In this document: piece after piece, positions 1-9,414 of the stretch
Position numbering within the stretch: position 1 is the stretch's first letter
How the letters are laid out: every line of letters starts with the position of its first letter
NCBI RefSeq assembly: GCF_036323475.1
Contig: NZ_AP028934.1
Coordinates: forward strand, 1,674,001-1,738,000
Direction: 5' to 3'
From: Solobacterium moorei
GTDB taxonomy: Bacteria; Bacillota_I; Bacilli_A; Erysipelotrichales; Erysipelotrichaceae
Length of the DNA: 64,000 nt
Notes under the pieces: model-generated
Databases searched by the model: none
The model's input: the letters and a program-made list of their open reading frames with translations, nothing else
What the model was told of the DNA's origin: nothing
Program-made: the position numbers and the translations under genes

Positions 1-1373
1 ATTAATATTTCTTTTTGCCAAACACTCGACTTTATGGCTGATGTCCCGGTAAACTTTTCTATGGTCTTTCTTGCTCTTAGGTATCTGTCTATTTCCTTTT
101 TATGAGAATTGTAAAAACTGTCTTTGAATATGGTTTTGCTTTTGTATTCCTGATAGACTTCTTTGTTTTCTTTTATAGAATCTATGCAGCGTACACACTG
201 ATTTAGGTCTTTAATTCTTTGTGTTTTACTCTGAATATCACCACTTATCTTTTTACTTTGCTTTGCCAGTTCAATGACTTTTTCTTGTAGGTCTGCTATG
301 GTTTGAAGATGATTATCTTTTAGATAGTAGATTGCTTTTACAAATCTCTTTAGGTCTGCATTTCCCTTTTTTATCTGTCCATAGTAGGATAGATTTTTTG
401 TTTTTTCTCCCTGTATTTCGTTGTAGATAGAAATATATTCATAAAGGTTAAAGAGTTCTGCTTTGTTCTCCAGTTCATCTTTCTTGGTCTGTTTATACCC
501 ATCGTATTTTGCTTGCAGATTTCCAAGTAAAGAGTCTATCCAAGAAGTGATTTCTTTTATCTTGTTCTTGATAGCTTTTACTAAAGAGTTATGTTTTTTT
601 ATTTCTCTGTTGATGTTTCCTTTGTCGGTTTCGATTCCTTTTTTCTCTAAGGCACTGGCACTTGCTCCCATGTGAATGGTTGGGATTTCTTCTATCCCTT
701 GCCTTTTGTAGGAACGATGATCCACTCTCTTTTCTTGATGATTTTTTTCTAAATACTGATTACAAAGTCTTGCAAAATTCTCTCTCCATTTCTCTGCGTT
801 TCCTTTATTGTTCCAGTCTGTCAGCTCTACTTTTCTTGTTTTGTAGTTCCCGCTTTTTAGTTTTATCTTTTCTCCATTTTCATCAATTACATATTCTTTT
901 TTGCTTTTTGCCTGCCACTCTCCTTTTTCATTGATTGGTCTGAGGGTAGTCATAATATGTGCATGGATATTATTATTTTCTTCATCACTTTCATCATGGA
1001 TTGCAAGGTCTGCTATCATTCCTTTTGATACAAAATTTTCTTGTATGAAGTCGGTAATGAGTTTCTTATTTTCTTCAAAGGATAATTCTTTTGGTAAGGC
1101 GATAATGAAGTTTCTTGCAAGCTGTGCGTTACTTGCTTTCTCATTTAGTTCAACGCTATTCCATAAAGTAGTTCTATCTTTTAATGCTATGGGAACATTC
1201 TCCGGCAAGAAGATTTCTGAATGTAAAAGTCCTTTTTTATTATGATAGTCATGAACTTCTCCGTCCCATTCATTTTTGATTTTCTCACAAGAGATATATG
1301 CTGCACTTGCAACTGCTGATTTACTCTTACCTCTGCTTATCATGGAAATATTAAAGTGAAATGTTTCTGCCAT
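1..1373 (-). CDS. MobA/MobL family relaxase (3' end outside the window)
   Basis: This is the nicking and transfer-initiating relaxase of a mobilizable element, MOBQ-type. The frame is open from ATG at 1373 to the left edge, giving 457 visible codons without a stop. Residues 19-26 carry the SAVASAAY block typical of MobA/MobL, with Tyr26 the likely nicking tyrosine. Residues 137-145 carry the metal-binding block HAHIMTTLR. The visible C-terminal half is Lys/Glu-rich and probably coiled coil. The start is supported by GAAAGGAG 9 bp upstream. A candidate oriT lies about 140-200 bp upstream and a DUF3847 gene lies beyond it, the usual neighbourhood of such relaxases. Function is confident; the C-terminal domain cannot be seen. 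Confidence 0.9.
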   Translation of the reverse strand, partial: MAETFHFNISMISRGKSKSAVASAAYISCEKIKNEWDGEVHDYHNKKGLLHSEIFLPENVPIALKDRTTLWNSVELNEKASNAQLARNFIIALPKELSFEENKKLITDFIQENFVSKGMIADLAIHDESDEENNNIHAHIMTTLRPINEKGEWQAKSKKEYVIDENGEKIKLKSGNYKTRKVELTDWNNKGNAEKWRENFARLCNQYLEKNHQEKRVDHRSYKRQGIEEIPTIHMGASASALEKKGIETDKGNINREIKKHNSLVKAIKNKIKEITSWIDSLLGNLQAKYDGYKQTKKDELENKAELFNLYEYISIYNEIQGEKTKNLSYYGQIKKGNADLKRFVKAIYYLKDNHLQTIADLQEKVIELAKQSKKISGDIQSKTQRIKDLNQCVRCIDSIKENKEVYQEYKSKTIFKDSFYNSHKKEIDRYLRARKTIEKFTGTSAIKSSVWQKEIL

Positions 1374-1504
1374 CGGTATAAGCTCCTTTCATTTTTTGTT
1401 TATTTTTCATATAAAGAAAAAAACAGACAGGTTATTTTTTGTATCTTTTCCTATCTGCTTTATCCGTATATTTTTATTAAGTTTTGTGTGTTTAAAGACT
1501 TGCT

Positions 1505-1600
1505 AAAATCCCTTAGTTTACTAAGGGCGCAATTATACACCCTAAAGAGTGCTTTGCGTTCTGCGAAGCTTTTTGCCCTTGCAGGGAGCTTCTGAAAAAA
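1505..1600 (-). other. Candidate origin of transfer (oriT) of the mobilizable element
   Basis: The non-coding stretch between the relaxase and the DUF3847 gene contains, on the minus strand, GTGTATAATTGCGCCCTTAG. This resembles the TAAGTGCGCCCT nick region of IncQ/MOBQ origins. It directly abuts a perfect 18-bp inverted repeat at 1510-1527 (8-bp arms CCCTTAGT/ACTAAGGG). A second, imperfect hairpin built on GCTTTGCG/TGCGAAGC lies at 1551-1569. A hairpin next to a GCGCCC core, upstream of a MOBQ relaxase, is the standard oriT layout. This is inferred by pattern, and the exact nick position is not shown. Confidence 0.6.
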
Positions 1601-1611
1601 CTAAAGTTTTT

Positions 1612-1950
1612 TTATGCTGTTCCCTCAATATCTGTTTCATCTTCCATATCTTTTCCATTTATCATTTCTTCATAGGCTTGTCTGTATTCTTCTGTGTGAG
1701 TAGAGATGTTTAACAGCTTTTCTATATCCTCATTGGTAAACATAAGAGGATTTTTAATTACCTTTTCTACTATCAAGCCTCTTTGAATAAGCCTATGATT
1801 TCTTCTTGTTCTCTCTTTTTTATTTGCTAACTTGACTAACATTTTTTCTCTATTCTTTAGTTGTCGTAACTGAATTTCATAGCTTTCTTTTTCTTCCTCA
1901 AGCTCTGCAATTTCTATTTGTACTTCTTGTAATGTTTTTTCTTTTTTCAT
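1612..1950 (-). CDS. DUF3847-like mobilization-associated protein
   Basis: This 112-residue soluble protein has an N-terminal Glu/Lys-rich coiled coil (about residues 5-45), a basic stretch (KKERTRRNHR, about 44-53) and an acidic C-terminus. It resembles the DUF3847 family of small proteins that sit next to MobA/MobL relaxases on Clostridia mobile elements. A role as relaxosome accessory protein is plausible from the position next to the candidate oriT, but it is inference. AGAGAGGAAAATAG precedes the ATG and gives a plausible ribosome-binding site. Confidence 0.65.
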   Translation of the reverse strand: MKKEKTLQEVQIEIAELEEEKESYEIQLRQLKNREKMLVKLANKKERTRRNHRLIQRGLIVEKVIKNPLMFTNEDIEKLLNISTHTEEYRQAYEEMINGKDMEDETDIEGTA

Positions 1951-1985
1951 TTTCTATTTTCCTCTCTTTCTAATTTTGAGCAAAG

Positions 1986-2019
1986 AAAAAACAGTAAACC
2001 TTTTTGATCTACTGCTTTT
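1986..2019 (-). terminator. Rho-independent terminator of the cargo operon
   Basis: On the minus strand, AAAAGCAGTA (2019-2010) pairs with TACTGTTTT (1996-1988), followed by a T-rich tract. It lies downstream of the 91-residue membrane protein and upstream of the DUF3847 gene, so it separates cargo from the mobilization genes. Confidence 0.65.
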
Positions 2020-2065
2020 CTCGTTAGCCATTATTTAATTATTAGTTAAACAAACTGATAGTTAA

Positions 2066-2341
2066 CTACCAATTAAAATGAGTAATAGCACCTAACACCA
2101 TTATTAATATCCCGGTCATTCTAATCCAAATTTTTAAATTAGAATATCCTTTATAGTTTTCAGGTTCTACTGGATTTAAAACAAAAAACAATCCAAAAAG
2201 ACATGCTCCAATATTAGAAAACCATTTAACATCTGTAACACTGCTTATAATAAACCCTAAAAACATACAAATAATTCCAATTGTTATTTGCCTATTAAAA
2301 GTTAAATTTTTCAAAAATCTCATCCTCTCATAAATTTTCAT
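2066..2341 (-). CDS. Small membrane protein, unknown function
   Basis: This 91-residue protein has three hydrophobic segments (about residues 18-33, 42-58 and 70-87), with a proline- and glutamate-containing loop (PVEPENYKGY) between the second and third. I do not recognise a family. It is the last gene before the operon terminator and follows the ABC permease by about 50 bp, so it is probably co-transcribed with the SdpR/SdpI/ABC genes. It may be an accessory or immunity peptide of that system, but only position suggests this. The ribosome-binding site is weak (GAGAT). Confidence 0.55.
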   Translation of the reverse strand: MKIYERMRFLKNLTFNRQITIGIICMFLGFIISSVTDVKWFSNIGACLFGLFFVLNPVEPENYKGYSNLKIWIRMTGILIMVLGAITHFNW

Positions 2342-2394
2342 TCATTTATCTCTATATTTAATTTTATTTTTACTTCATAGGTATTTTCTTTACA

Positions 2395-3942
2395 TCAATT
2401 GCAAAACTTTACAGATAAGCTATCTCTATACAATTTCCAACAAATAATCAACATTAAGCTGCATAATATGAACATAATCGTTTGATATGACAACTCTAAA
2501 AAAATCATCATAGTAACAGGTGTTGCAATCATCAAGATTGCAATAAAATTTGTTAGTATGGCTGCTGTACTATGCTTAACTACACTTATCTCATCATTCC
2601 ATTTAAGTTTCATGTATCGCATGTTTAGATAAAGACCTACAACAGAAATAAATAATGAATAACATATCGGAACAATCAATACAAAACTCATTTGAAGCAA
2701 ATTCAATTTAGTTTTCAAAAGAATCATCATTACTGCAAGTACATATCCAACAAAGTGTATTAAAACATTAACCGCTATTTTACTATTTATGATTTTTCTT
2801 GTAGACACTGGTGATGATTGTAATATCCATAGGTTATTGCCTTCCAATGATATGGACGATGATGTAGTGCAAGACATTATTAAAAATGAAGCAATAAACA
2901 ATGAACCATATTGAGTAAGTATTGATTCCAATGAGCTTATTCCTAACAGATTTTCTATATTAGAAATTCCAAATATAATACATCCACATGATACAAAACA
3001 CAAAATCATAATGCCCAAAGAAGTATTTATCACATAACTACTTGAGCCTAAATACCTCCTCAATTCTTTTTCAAACAACGCTCTAAATGGTGTTTTTGTC
3101 TTAATAATTAAGTTACTCTCTCTTTTCCCTTGAAAACTTCTATTTAGAAATAGATGTATTTTATCATAATTTTTCATTGAGAAAGTGAAATACAAGCTAA
3201 ATATCGCAACTGAAATCAACAAGAAAATAACAAGTCTAATTTGTAAACTTTCTCCGATATATAATAGCTTTGCAAAGGGAAATATTTTTATAAGTTTATT
3301 CTCAATAATTTTTTCTAACGCTAAATATTTCGCCCCACGATTTATTGATATAACTATAAAATATCCCATGAAAAGCAAAAATGATAATGTGATGTTCACA
3401 ATATTTTTTCTTTTACATAAACTACCTAACATCTCAATTAAAATCGCCAAGCCAGAAGCCACACACATAGGAATAATAGGGATAATTATGCTTGCTACTA
3501 AAAAAATCAAAAATAGTTCAATTGAAATGTATTGTTTTAATAATAATAAAATTACATCTGGCAGCAATACGCTTTCACATATAATTAAGTCTATTAAATA
3601 TAATAGAAAAAACTTACTTGCAATGATTTCAGATTTTTTTACCGGAAAAGAACTAAGCATTTCAAAATCTTTGTTATAAAAGAAAATAGAATTACTTCTA
3701 AAAATCGTTGCTAAAACCACAAAGAAAAACGATATGGAAACTCCATACGATACAGCATACTTATATAACCCAATTTCTATAATTGATTTTATTGAAAAGA
3801 AATTGTACAAGCAAACCAACATAAATACAGAAAATAGACTCAATGAAGTATATATCAATGTTTCTTTTTTGTTTTTCTCTCCATTACCGATATTAAGGAG
3901 ATTGATCACTTGATTTTTTACAAGTATGACAGTATTTTTCAT
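2395..3942 (-). CDS. ABC-2 type transporter permease
   Basis: This 515-residue polytopic membrane protein has about twelve hydrophobic segments in two halves and a central cytoplasmic basic loop (about residues 265-290). It overlaps the end of the ATP-binding gene upstream by 4 bp, so the two are translationally coupled and form one exporter. The N-terminal layout (short Lys-rich cytoplasmic start, TM at about 31-50) resembles ABC-2 permeases that export or give resistance to peptides. The substrate is unknown. The SdpI-like genes in the same operon suggest a peptide toxin or cell-envelope stress context. Confidence 0.75.
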   Translation of the reverse strand: MKNTVILVKNQVINLLNIGNGEKNKKETLIYTSLSLFSVFMLVCLYNFFSIKSIIEIGLYKYAVSYGVSISFFFVVLATIFRSNSIFFYNKDFEMLSSFPVKKSEIIASKFFLLYLIDLIICESVLLPDVILLLLKQYISIELFLIFLVASIIIPIIPMCVASGLAILIEMLGSLCKRKNIVNITLSFLLFMGYFIVISINRGAKYLALEKIIENKLIKIFPFAKLLYIGESLQIRLVIFLLISVAIFSLYFTFSMKNYDKIHLFLNRSFQGKRESNLIIKTKTPFRALFEKELRRYLGSSSYVINTSLGIMILCFVSCGCIIFGISNIENLLGISSLESILTQYGSLFIASFLIMSCTTSSSISLEGNNLWILQSSPVSTRKIINSKIAVNVLIHFVGYVLAVMMILLKTKLNLLQMSFVLIVPICYSLFISVVGLYLNMRYMKLKWNDEISVVKHSTAAILTNFIAILMIATPVTMMIFLELSYQTIMFILCSLMLIICWKLYRDSLSVKFCN

Positions 3943-4649
3943 TTTTTAATCATCTCCATAAAATATTGCTCTAATCCATCAGAGTTTTTTAATATTTCTG
4001 TTGTTTTACCCTCAAAAATCAAATGTCCATTATCTATCATGGCAATTTTATTACAAAGCTTTTCTGCAACTTCTAAAACATGTGTTGAAAAGAAAATTGC
4101 TCCACCATTTCTCGCTAACTTTCTCATTTCTTCTTTTAGCAAATATGATGATTTGGGATCTAATCCCACGAAAGGCTCATCCATTACTAATAACTTAGGG
4201 GAATGAATCAATGCTGAGATAATCACAATTTTTTGTTTCATACCATGTGAATAGGATGAAATTGTATTGTTTAGAAAGGATTTCATTTCAAACAAGTTTG
4301 AGAAATAATCTAACTTTTCCTCTCTTACATTTTTTGCGACTTCGTATAAATCAGATACAAAATTGACATATTGAAAGCCTGTCAAATTTTCATATACATC
4401 AGGATTATCCGGTATATAAGCAATATCTTTTTTATAAGTTTCATTTTTTCTGCTTACTTTTTTACCATTAACAATGATTTCACCATCAAAATCATGTATT
4501 CCCACGATAGCCTTTATAGTTGATGTCTTACCTGAACCATTAGAACCAATAAACGCATATATATCACCTGCTTCTACCGTTAAATTTAAGTTAGCAATTG
4601 CAACATGACCATTACTATAGGTTTTCGAAAAATTATTTATTTTCAGCAT
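3939..4649 (-). CDS. ABC transporter ATP-binding protein
   Basis: This 236-residue ATPase powers the permease encoded just downstream. It shows Walker A GSNGSGKT (residues 35-42), a signature-like SYSHGMKQK (132-140, a variant of LSGGQ), Walker B LLVMDEP (153-159) and a later switch histidine in FSTHVLE. This form is typical of ABC-2 exporters of the bacitracin/lantibiotic resistance type. A strong AGGAGG-like site precedes the ATG at 4649. A hairpin lies directly upstream (4661-4699) and may tune its expression relative to the SdpI-like genes. Confidence 0.85.
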   Translation of the reverse strand: MLKINNFSKTYSNGHVAIANLNLTVEAGDIYAFIGSNGSGKTSTIKAIVGIHDFDGEIIVNGKKVSRKNETYKKDIAYIPDNPDVYENLTGFQYVNFVSDLYEVAKNVREEKLDYFSNLFEMKSFLNNTISSYSHGMKQKIVIISALIHSPKLLVMDEPFVGLDPKSSYLLKEEMRKLARNGGAIFFSTHVLEVAEKLCNKIAMIDNGHLIFEGKTTEILKNSDGLEQYFMEMIKK

Positions 4650-4660
4650 AATTCCTCCTA

Positions 4661-4699
4661 AAAATAGCCCCAGCAGAATAATCTGTCTGGAGCTATTTT
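4661..4699 (-). terminator. Intra-operon hairpin (attenuator-like)
   Basis: AAAATAGCTCCAG (4699-4687) pairs with CTGGGGCTATTTT (4673-4661) on the minus strand, with a single mismatch. The right arm ends in TTTTT just before the ribosome-binding site of the ABC ATPase. It could act as a partial terminator or an RNA-processing/stability hairpin within the operon. Confidence 0.5.
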
Positions 4700-4715
4700 A
4701 CTCTGCACTATGTTC

Positions 4716-5024
4716 TTATCTCAAAGCTAAAAATATTACCAAGAAACTAATTGCTATTACACTTAATGGTACAAGATAGTATTTCCATGTTGCTTTTTCA
4801 CTTCCTTGAAACTTTGCAAATGCAATAAAGTTAATAAGCAAATATGCAAATGGCGCTCCGTAAGTTAAGTAGGTTTTGGCGATAGTACCATTAACATTTC
4901 CAGATGAATCCCAATGTACTGGTACTATATCTGGTAAATTCTTACCAAATACCAAGAAAATGCCAACTGTAGCTAAGCATAAAATACTACTAATAATTAG
5001 GTGCTTAATCTTTGATGATTTCAT
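4716..5024 (-). CDS. DUF1648 domain membrane protein
   Basis: This 102-residue protein has three membrane segments (about 8-25, 50-66 and 80-100). After the first it carries the DUF1648 signature LPDIVPVHWDSSGNVNG. In SdpI-type immunity proteins DUF1648 normally forms the N-terminal part of a single polypeptide whose C-terminal part is the SdpI domain. Here the SdpI-like part is a separate gene just upstream, overlapping by 20 bp. The two products probably act together in the membrane. DUF1648 assignment is confident; the partnership is inferred from gene overlap. Confidence 0.75.
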   Translation of the reverse strand: MKSSKIKHLIISSILCLATVGIFLVFGKNLPDIVPVHWDSSGNVNGTIAKTYLTYGAPFAYLLINFIAFAKFQGSEKATWKYYLVPLSVIAISFLVIFLALR

Positions 5025-5604
5025 TTTTCTCCTCCTTTTCTTTTTTTAATAACACAATGGAATATATCAATGGAATGACATATAGCAGCATTGCATAACT
5101 AATCATCCAAAACCATTTATTTGAAAGACCAACGGATAGTATCAAAATGCCACATATAATCCATAAATATCCCGCCAACCTATGCACTTTAAACCATAGT
5201 ACCGGTCTATCTAATAACCAGAAAAATTTCAGTCCTACAAATCTACTTGGTTTTGTTTTTGGCAAATAATTCCCAACTGTAATAATGGTTAAAGCTACTA
5301 AAACATGTATTATTTTCTGAGTATAGTTTTCATTCGCTTGATTAAAAACATACTTTCCATATTGTGATATAGAAAATAACGCAGGAACACTCATTGCAAT
5401 AGGCAATACTAATTTATGTGGCAATCTATCTCTTTTCGCCAGCATCCCACCAATTATATCTAAGCCTATGCTAAATACCGAAATTATCATTGGTAGTATA
5501 TACAACTTATAGAAACTAATTTCTCTATTTCCGTTAGTTAATGAGTATATACTTGCTGAAAAACTAAGTAGTATTATTACCACATACCATTTTTTATTCT
5601 TCAT
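5005..5604 (-). CDS. SdpI-family membrane protein
   Basis: This 199-residue protein has six hydrophobic segments. The SdpI family signature lies at about residues 112-145: GNYLPKTKPSRFVGLKFFW, then LDRPVLWFKVHRLAGYLW. In Bacillus subtilis, SdpI protects against the SDP toxin and, when occupied, sequesters the SdpR repressor at the membrane. The adjacent upstream gene encodes an SdpR-like ArsR repressor overlapping by 11 bp, the same pairing as sdpRI. No sdpABC toxin-production genes are visible, so this looks like an orphan immunity or sensing module carried as cargo. Confidence 0.75.
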   Translation of the reverse strand: MKNKKWYVVIILLSFSASIYSLTNGNREISFYKLYILPMIISVFSIGLDIIGGMLAKRDRLPHKLVLPIAMSVPALFSISQYGKYVFNQANENYTQKIIHVLVALTIITVGNYLPKTKPSRFVGLKFFWLLDRPVLWFKVHRLAGYLWIICGILILSVGLSNKWFWMISYAMLLYVIPLIYSIVLLKKEKEEKNEIIKD

Positions 5605-5869
5605 TTTCCACTCCTTGAAACTGTGATAACCAAATTATCATTTCCTCAAATACGGATATATTTATGTCATAGTATATAAAATTCTTATACTTCCTCTCCG
5701 TTACTAATTCTGCTTTTTTTAGCAAGGATAAATGATAAGAAATGGTTGAATTAGATAAATCATATTTTTCAGCAATTTCTCCTGCTGTAAGTGATTTTTG
5801 CTTTAAGGAAAGTAAAATATCACGCCTTACAGGATCTGCCAATGCTTTAAATGTATTCGGAAATCCCAC
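5594..5869 (-). CDS. ArsR-family repressor, SdpR-like
   Basis: This 91-residue winged-helix protein begins with FKALADPVRRDILLSL, the hallmark of autorepressor SdpR/ArsR proteins. It has a recognition helix around NSTISYHLSLLKKAELV (about 40-56) and a wing ending YKNFIYYDIN. There is no cysteine metal site, which fits SdpR rather than metal-sensing ArsR. It is the first gene of a six-gene operon (SdpR, SdpI-like, DUF1648, ABC ATPase, permease, small membrane protein) and probably represses its own promoter just upstream. Confidence 0.85.
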   Translation of the reverse strand: MGFPNTFKALADPVRRDILLSLKQKSLTAGEIAEKYDLSNSTISYHLSLLKKAELVTERKYKNFIYYDINISVFEEMIIWLSQFQGVENEE

Positions 5870-5932
5870 TCAAATTACCTCGTCTAATCTATTTTAAACT
5901 TCAAAATTCTATTTCGATATATTTCTAAATAG

Positions 5933-5982
5933 ATTATACTATTTTACAGAATGTATGTCAACTCTATTTCGAAAATATTCGA
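5933..5982 (-). promoter_or_regulatory. Consensus promoter of the SdpR/SdpI/ABC operon with inverted repeats
   Basis: On the minus strand TTGACA (5961-5956) and TATAAT (5938-5933) are separated by 17 bp, a perfect housekeeping promoter. Inverted repeats flank it: TCGAA/TTCGA at 5969-5982 just upstream of the -35 box, and CTATTT/AAATAG around 5910-5933 over the start region. These are reasonable SdpR operator candidates. The -10 box is about 65 bp from the SdpR start codon. Confidence 0.75.
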
Positions 5983-5998
5983 ATTATTTTCAATTAAA

Positions 5999-7873
<1,875 letters not shown>

Positions 7874-7888
7874 TCAAATAAAAAAGAA

Positions 7889-8932
7889 TTAAGAAGTACA
7901 TATTTCACTAAAACAGTGATTAAGTGTTCTCCTTAATTCTATTACTCCAGCAGCAAGTTTGTATTTCTTATATTGCTTTACCGCAAAGTGCGTAGGCTCT
8001 TTCTTTTCCAATGCTTCAAATAGTCTATCAATGGGATTCATATATGTTTCATCATCTTCCCTGACTTCTGAAGCATCTATCATATCCAGTAGTGTCGCAA
8101 AGTTCTTTTCTTCTCTTGGAGCTTCATAAAAAATATAACCTATCAAAGCCGTATAGTAGAGCTTTTCGGCTTTGACCCAAAAATCCTCACCTGCTTTTTC
8201 CCCTTCACCCTTAGTGTTTGCAATGATTGTCTGCACCAATTTGAGGATGTCTTTTTCACTTCTGAGATAGGCAAAGGGATTGTACTTCATACTCTTTTTG
8301 AAGTTGATGGTATTTAAGATTTTTATCTCATAGCCATTATCCTCAAGCATCTTCCCACACTCAATGACTATTGTTCCTTTTGGATCTGTTACGCAATATG
8401 ACGAGTGCATTTGCATTAGGTTTGGCTTTACATAAAATCTCGTCTTTCCGGAGCCAGAACCACCAATAACAAGTACATTCTTATTTCTCGCATACTTTGG
8501 ATTAGCCGGTCTGCCATTCATGGTTAATCGCTCAGTTTGGGTAAGTAAGATATTATTTTGGAACTTTTCATCAACATAAGGCTCTATATCTTTTCTAGTT
8601 CCCCATCGTGCTGATCCATACTCTTTCCCCTGTCTGAACTTTTTTGCATTTTTGCCTTTGGTATAGACAATAAATTTAATTATAGCTGCCACTCCCACGC
8701 CCATTAAAATGTCAGAAGGATGAATACTTGGAATAAAGCTCATGGTATTAAGCTCTAATATTCCTTGGAAGGTTTTGTCTATCACATCGCCACCAGTATA
8801 GGCTCTTACATGATGAGAAAAGATATTGCCAACATAGAAAAATGCAAGGTAGGGAATGTTCTGCTTTAGAAACTTTGCCTTATCTTGCACCTTAAATAAG
8901 CCTTTGATGTCTTTTAGTATCTTATCTATCAT
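7889..8932 (-). pseudogene. VirD4/TraG coupling protein, 5' part, cut by the nested element
   Basis: The visible product is 347 residues, while intact ICE coupling proteins of this group are about 600. It has an N-terminal membrane region (about 26-90), the family motif YGSARWGT (105-112), Walker A GGSGSGKT (157-164) and DPKGTIV shortly after. The C-terminal half, including Walker B, is missing. Family similarity ends at KLAAG and the last 18 residues are read from the inserted element. The gene was therefore inactivated in this copy, and excision of the element would restore it. It overlaps the PcfB gene by 4 bp. Confidence 0.85.
7906..7954. other. Right attachment junction (att) of the mobilizable element in virD4
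   Basis: VirD4 similarity stops after the codons for KLAAG (Gly codon at 7948-7946). Immediately inside the element there are two short palindromes: ATTAAG/CTTAAT at 7919-7937 and CACT/AGTG at 7906-7918. Symmetric arms beside the crossover are usual for serine recombinase sites. The GA within GGA is a possible crossover dinucleotide, but this is inference. The other half-site is outside the window. Confidence 0.5.
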
Positions 8933-9414
8933 AGGCTCTGCTCCTTTTGTTTATTCTTAACTTTATCTTTAGAAAGAGAGTTCTTTGCCATCTCCTTGAA
9001 CTTCTCAATATTCTTGTGGATAGATTCTTTTCTTTCCGTTTTCTTTTCTGATTCTGCAAGAGCGTGTTTAAAGGCTTTATCCATGACTTTCATGTCTTTT
9101 GCCTGAAAGAATACGGAGTATTTACCGCTTTCCTTATCTTTCATTACTGAAAACTTTACCCCATATCTGTTCAGCTCTTTTTTCAGTTCCTTCAGCTCTG
9201 CTTCTTCTACCGGAATTTCTTCAAGCTGTCCCTTTTTAACCATATCTTTGAGCTTTACTTCATTTCCGTTAGCATTAACCAGCTTTTCCAGTCCTCCAAG
9301 TTTTTCAGCCTCTTTCATCAGTTTCTTTAATAAGTTCAGAATTAGCTTTCCTGTTACTTTAGCAGCTTTCACTTCCATGTTAAGCGTTTTTCTTGCGATT
9401 TCTTCATTGATCAA
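8929..9414 (-). CDS. PcfB/DUF3801 family protein of the ICE
   Basis: This 161-residue, highly charged soluble protein resembles PcfB (DUF3801). These are small proteins encoded directly before the VirD4 coupling protein in Tn1549-like and pCF10-like transfer modules and thought to assist coupling-protein and relaxosome function. The core around residues 55-125 (EEAELKELKKELNRYGVKFS, then SVFFQAKDMKVMDKAF) fits the family. The C-terminus is a Lys/Glu tail. It overlaps both neighbours by 4 bp, so translation is coupled. Confidence 0.75.
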   Translation of the reverse strand: MINEEIARKTLNMEVKAAKVTGKLILNLLKKLMKEAEKLGGLEKLVNANGNEVKLKDMVKKGQLEEIPVEEAELKELKKELNRYGVKFSVMKDKESGKYSVFFQAKDMKVMDKAFKHALAESEKKTERKESIHKNIEKFKEMAKNSLSKDKVKNKQKEQSL

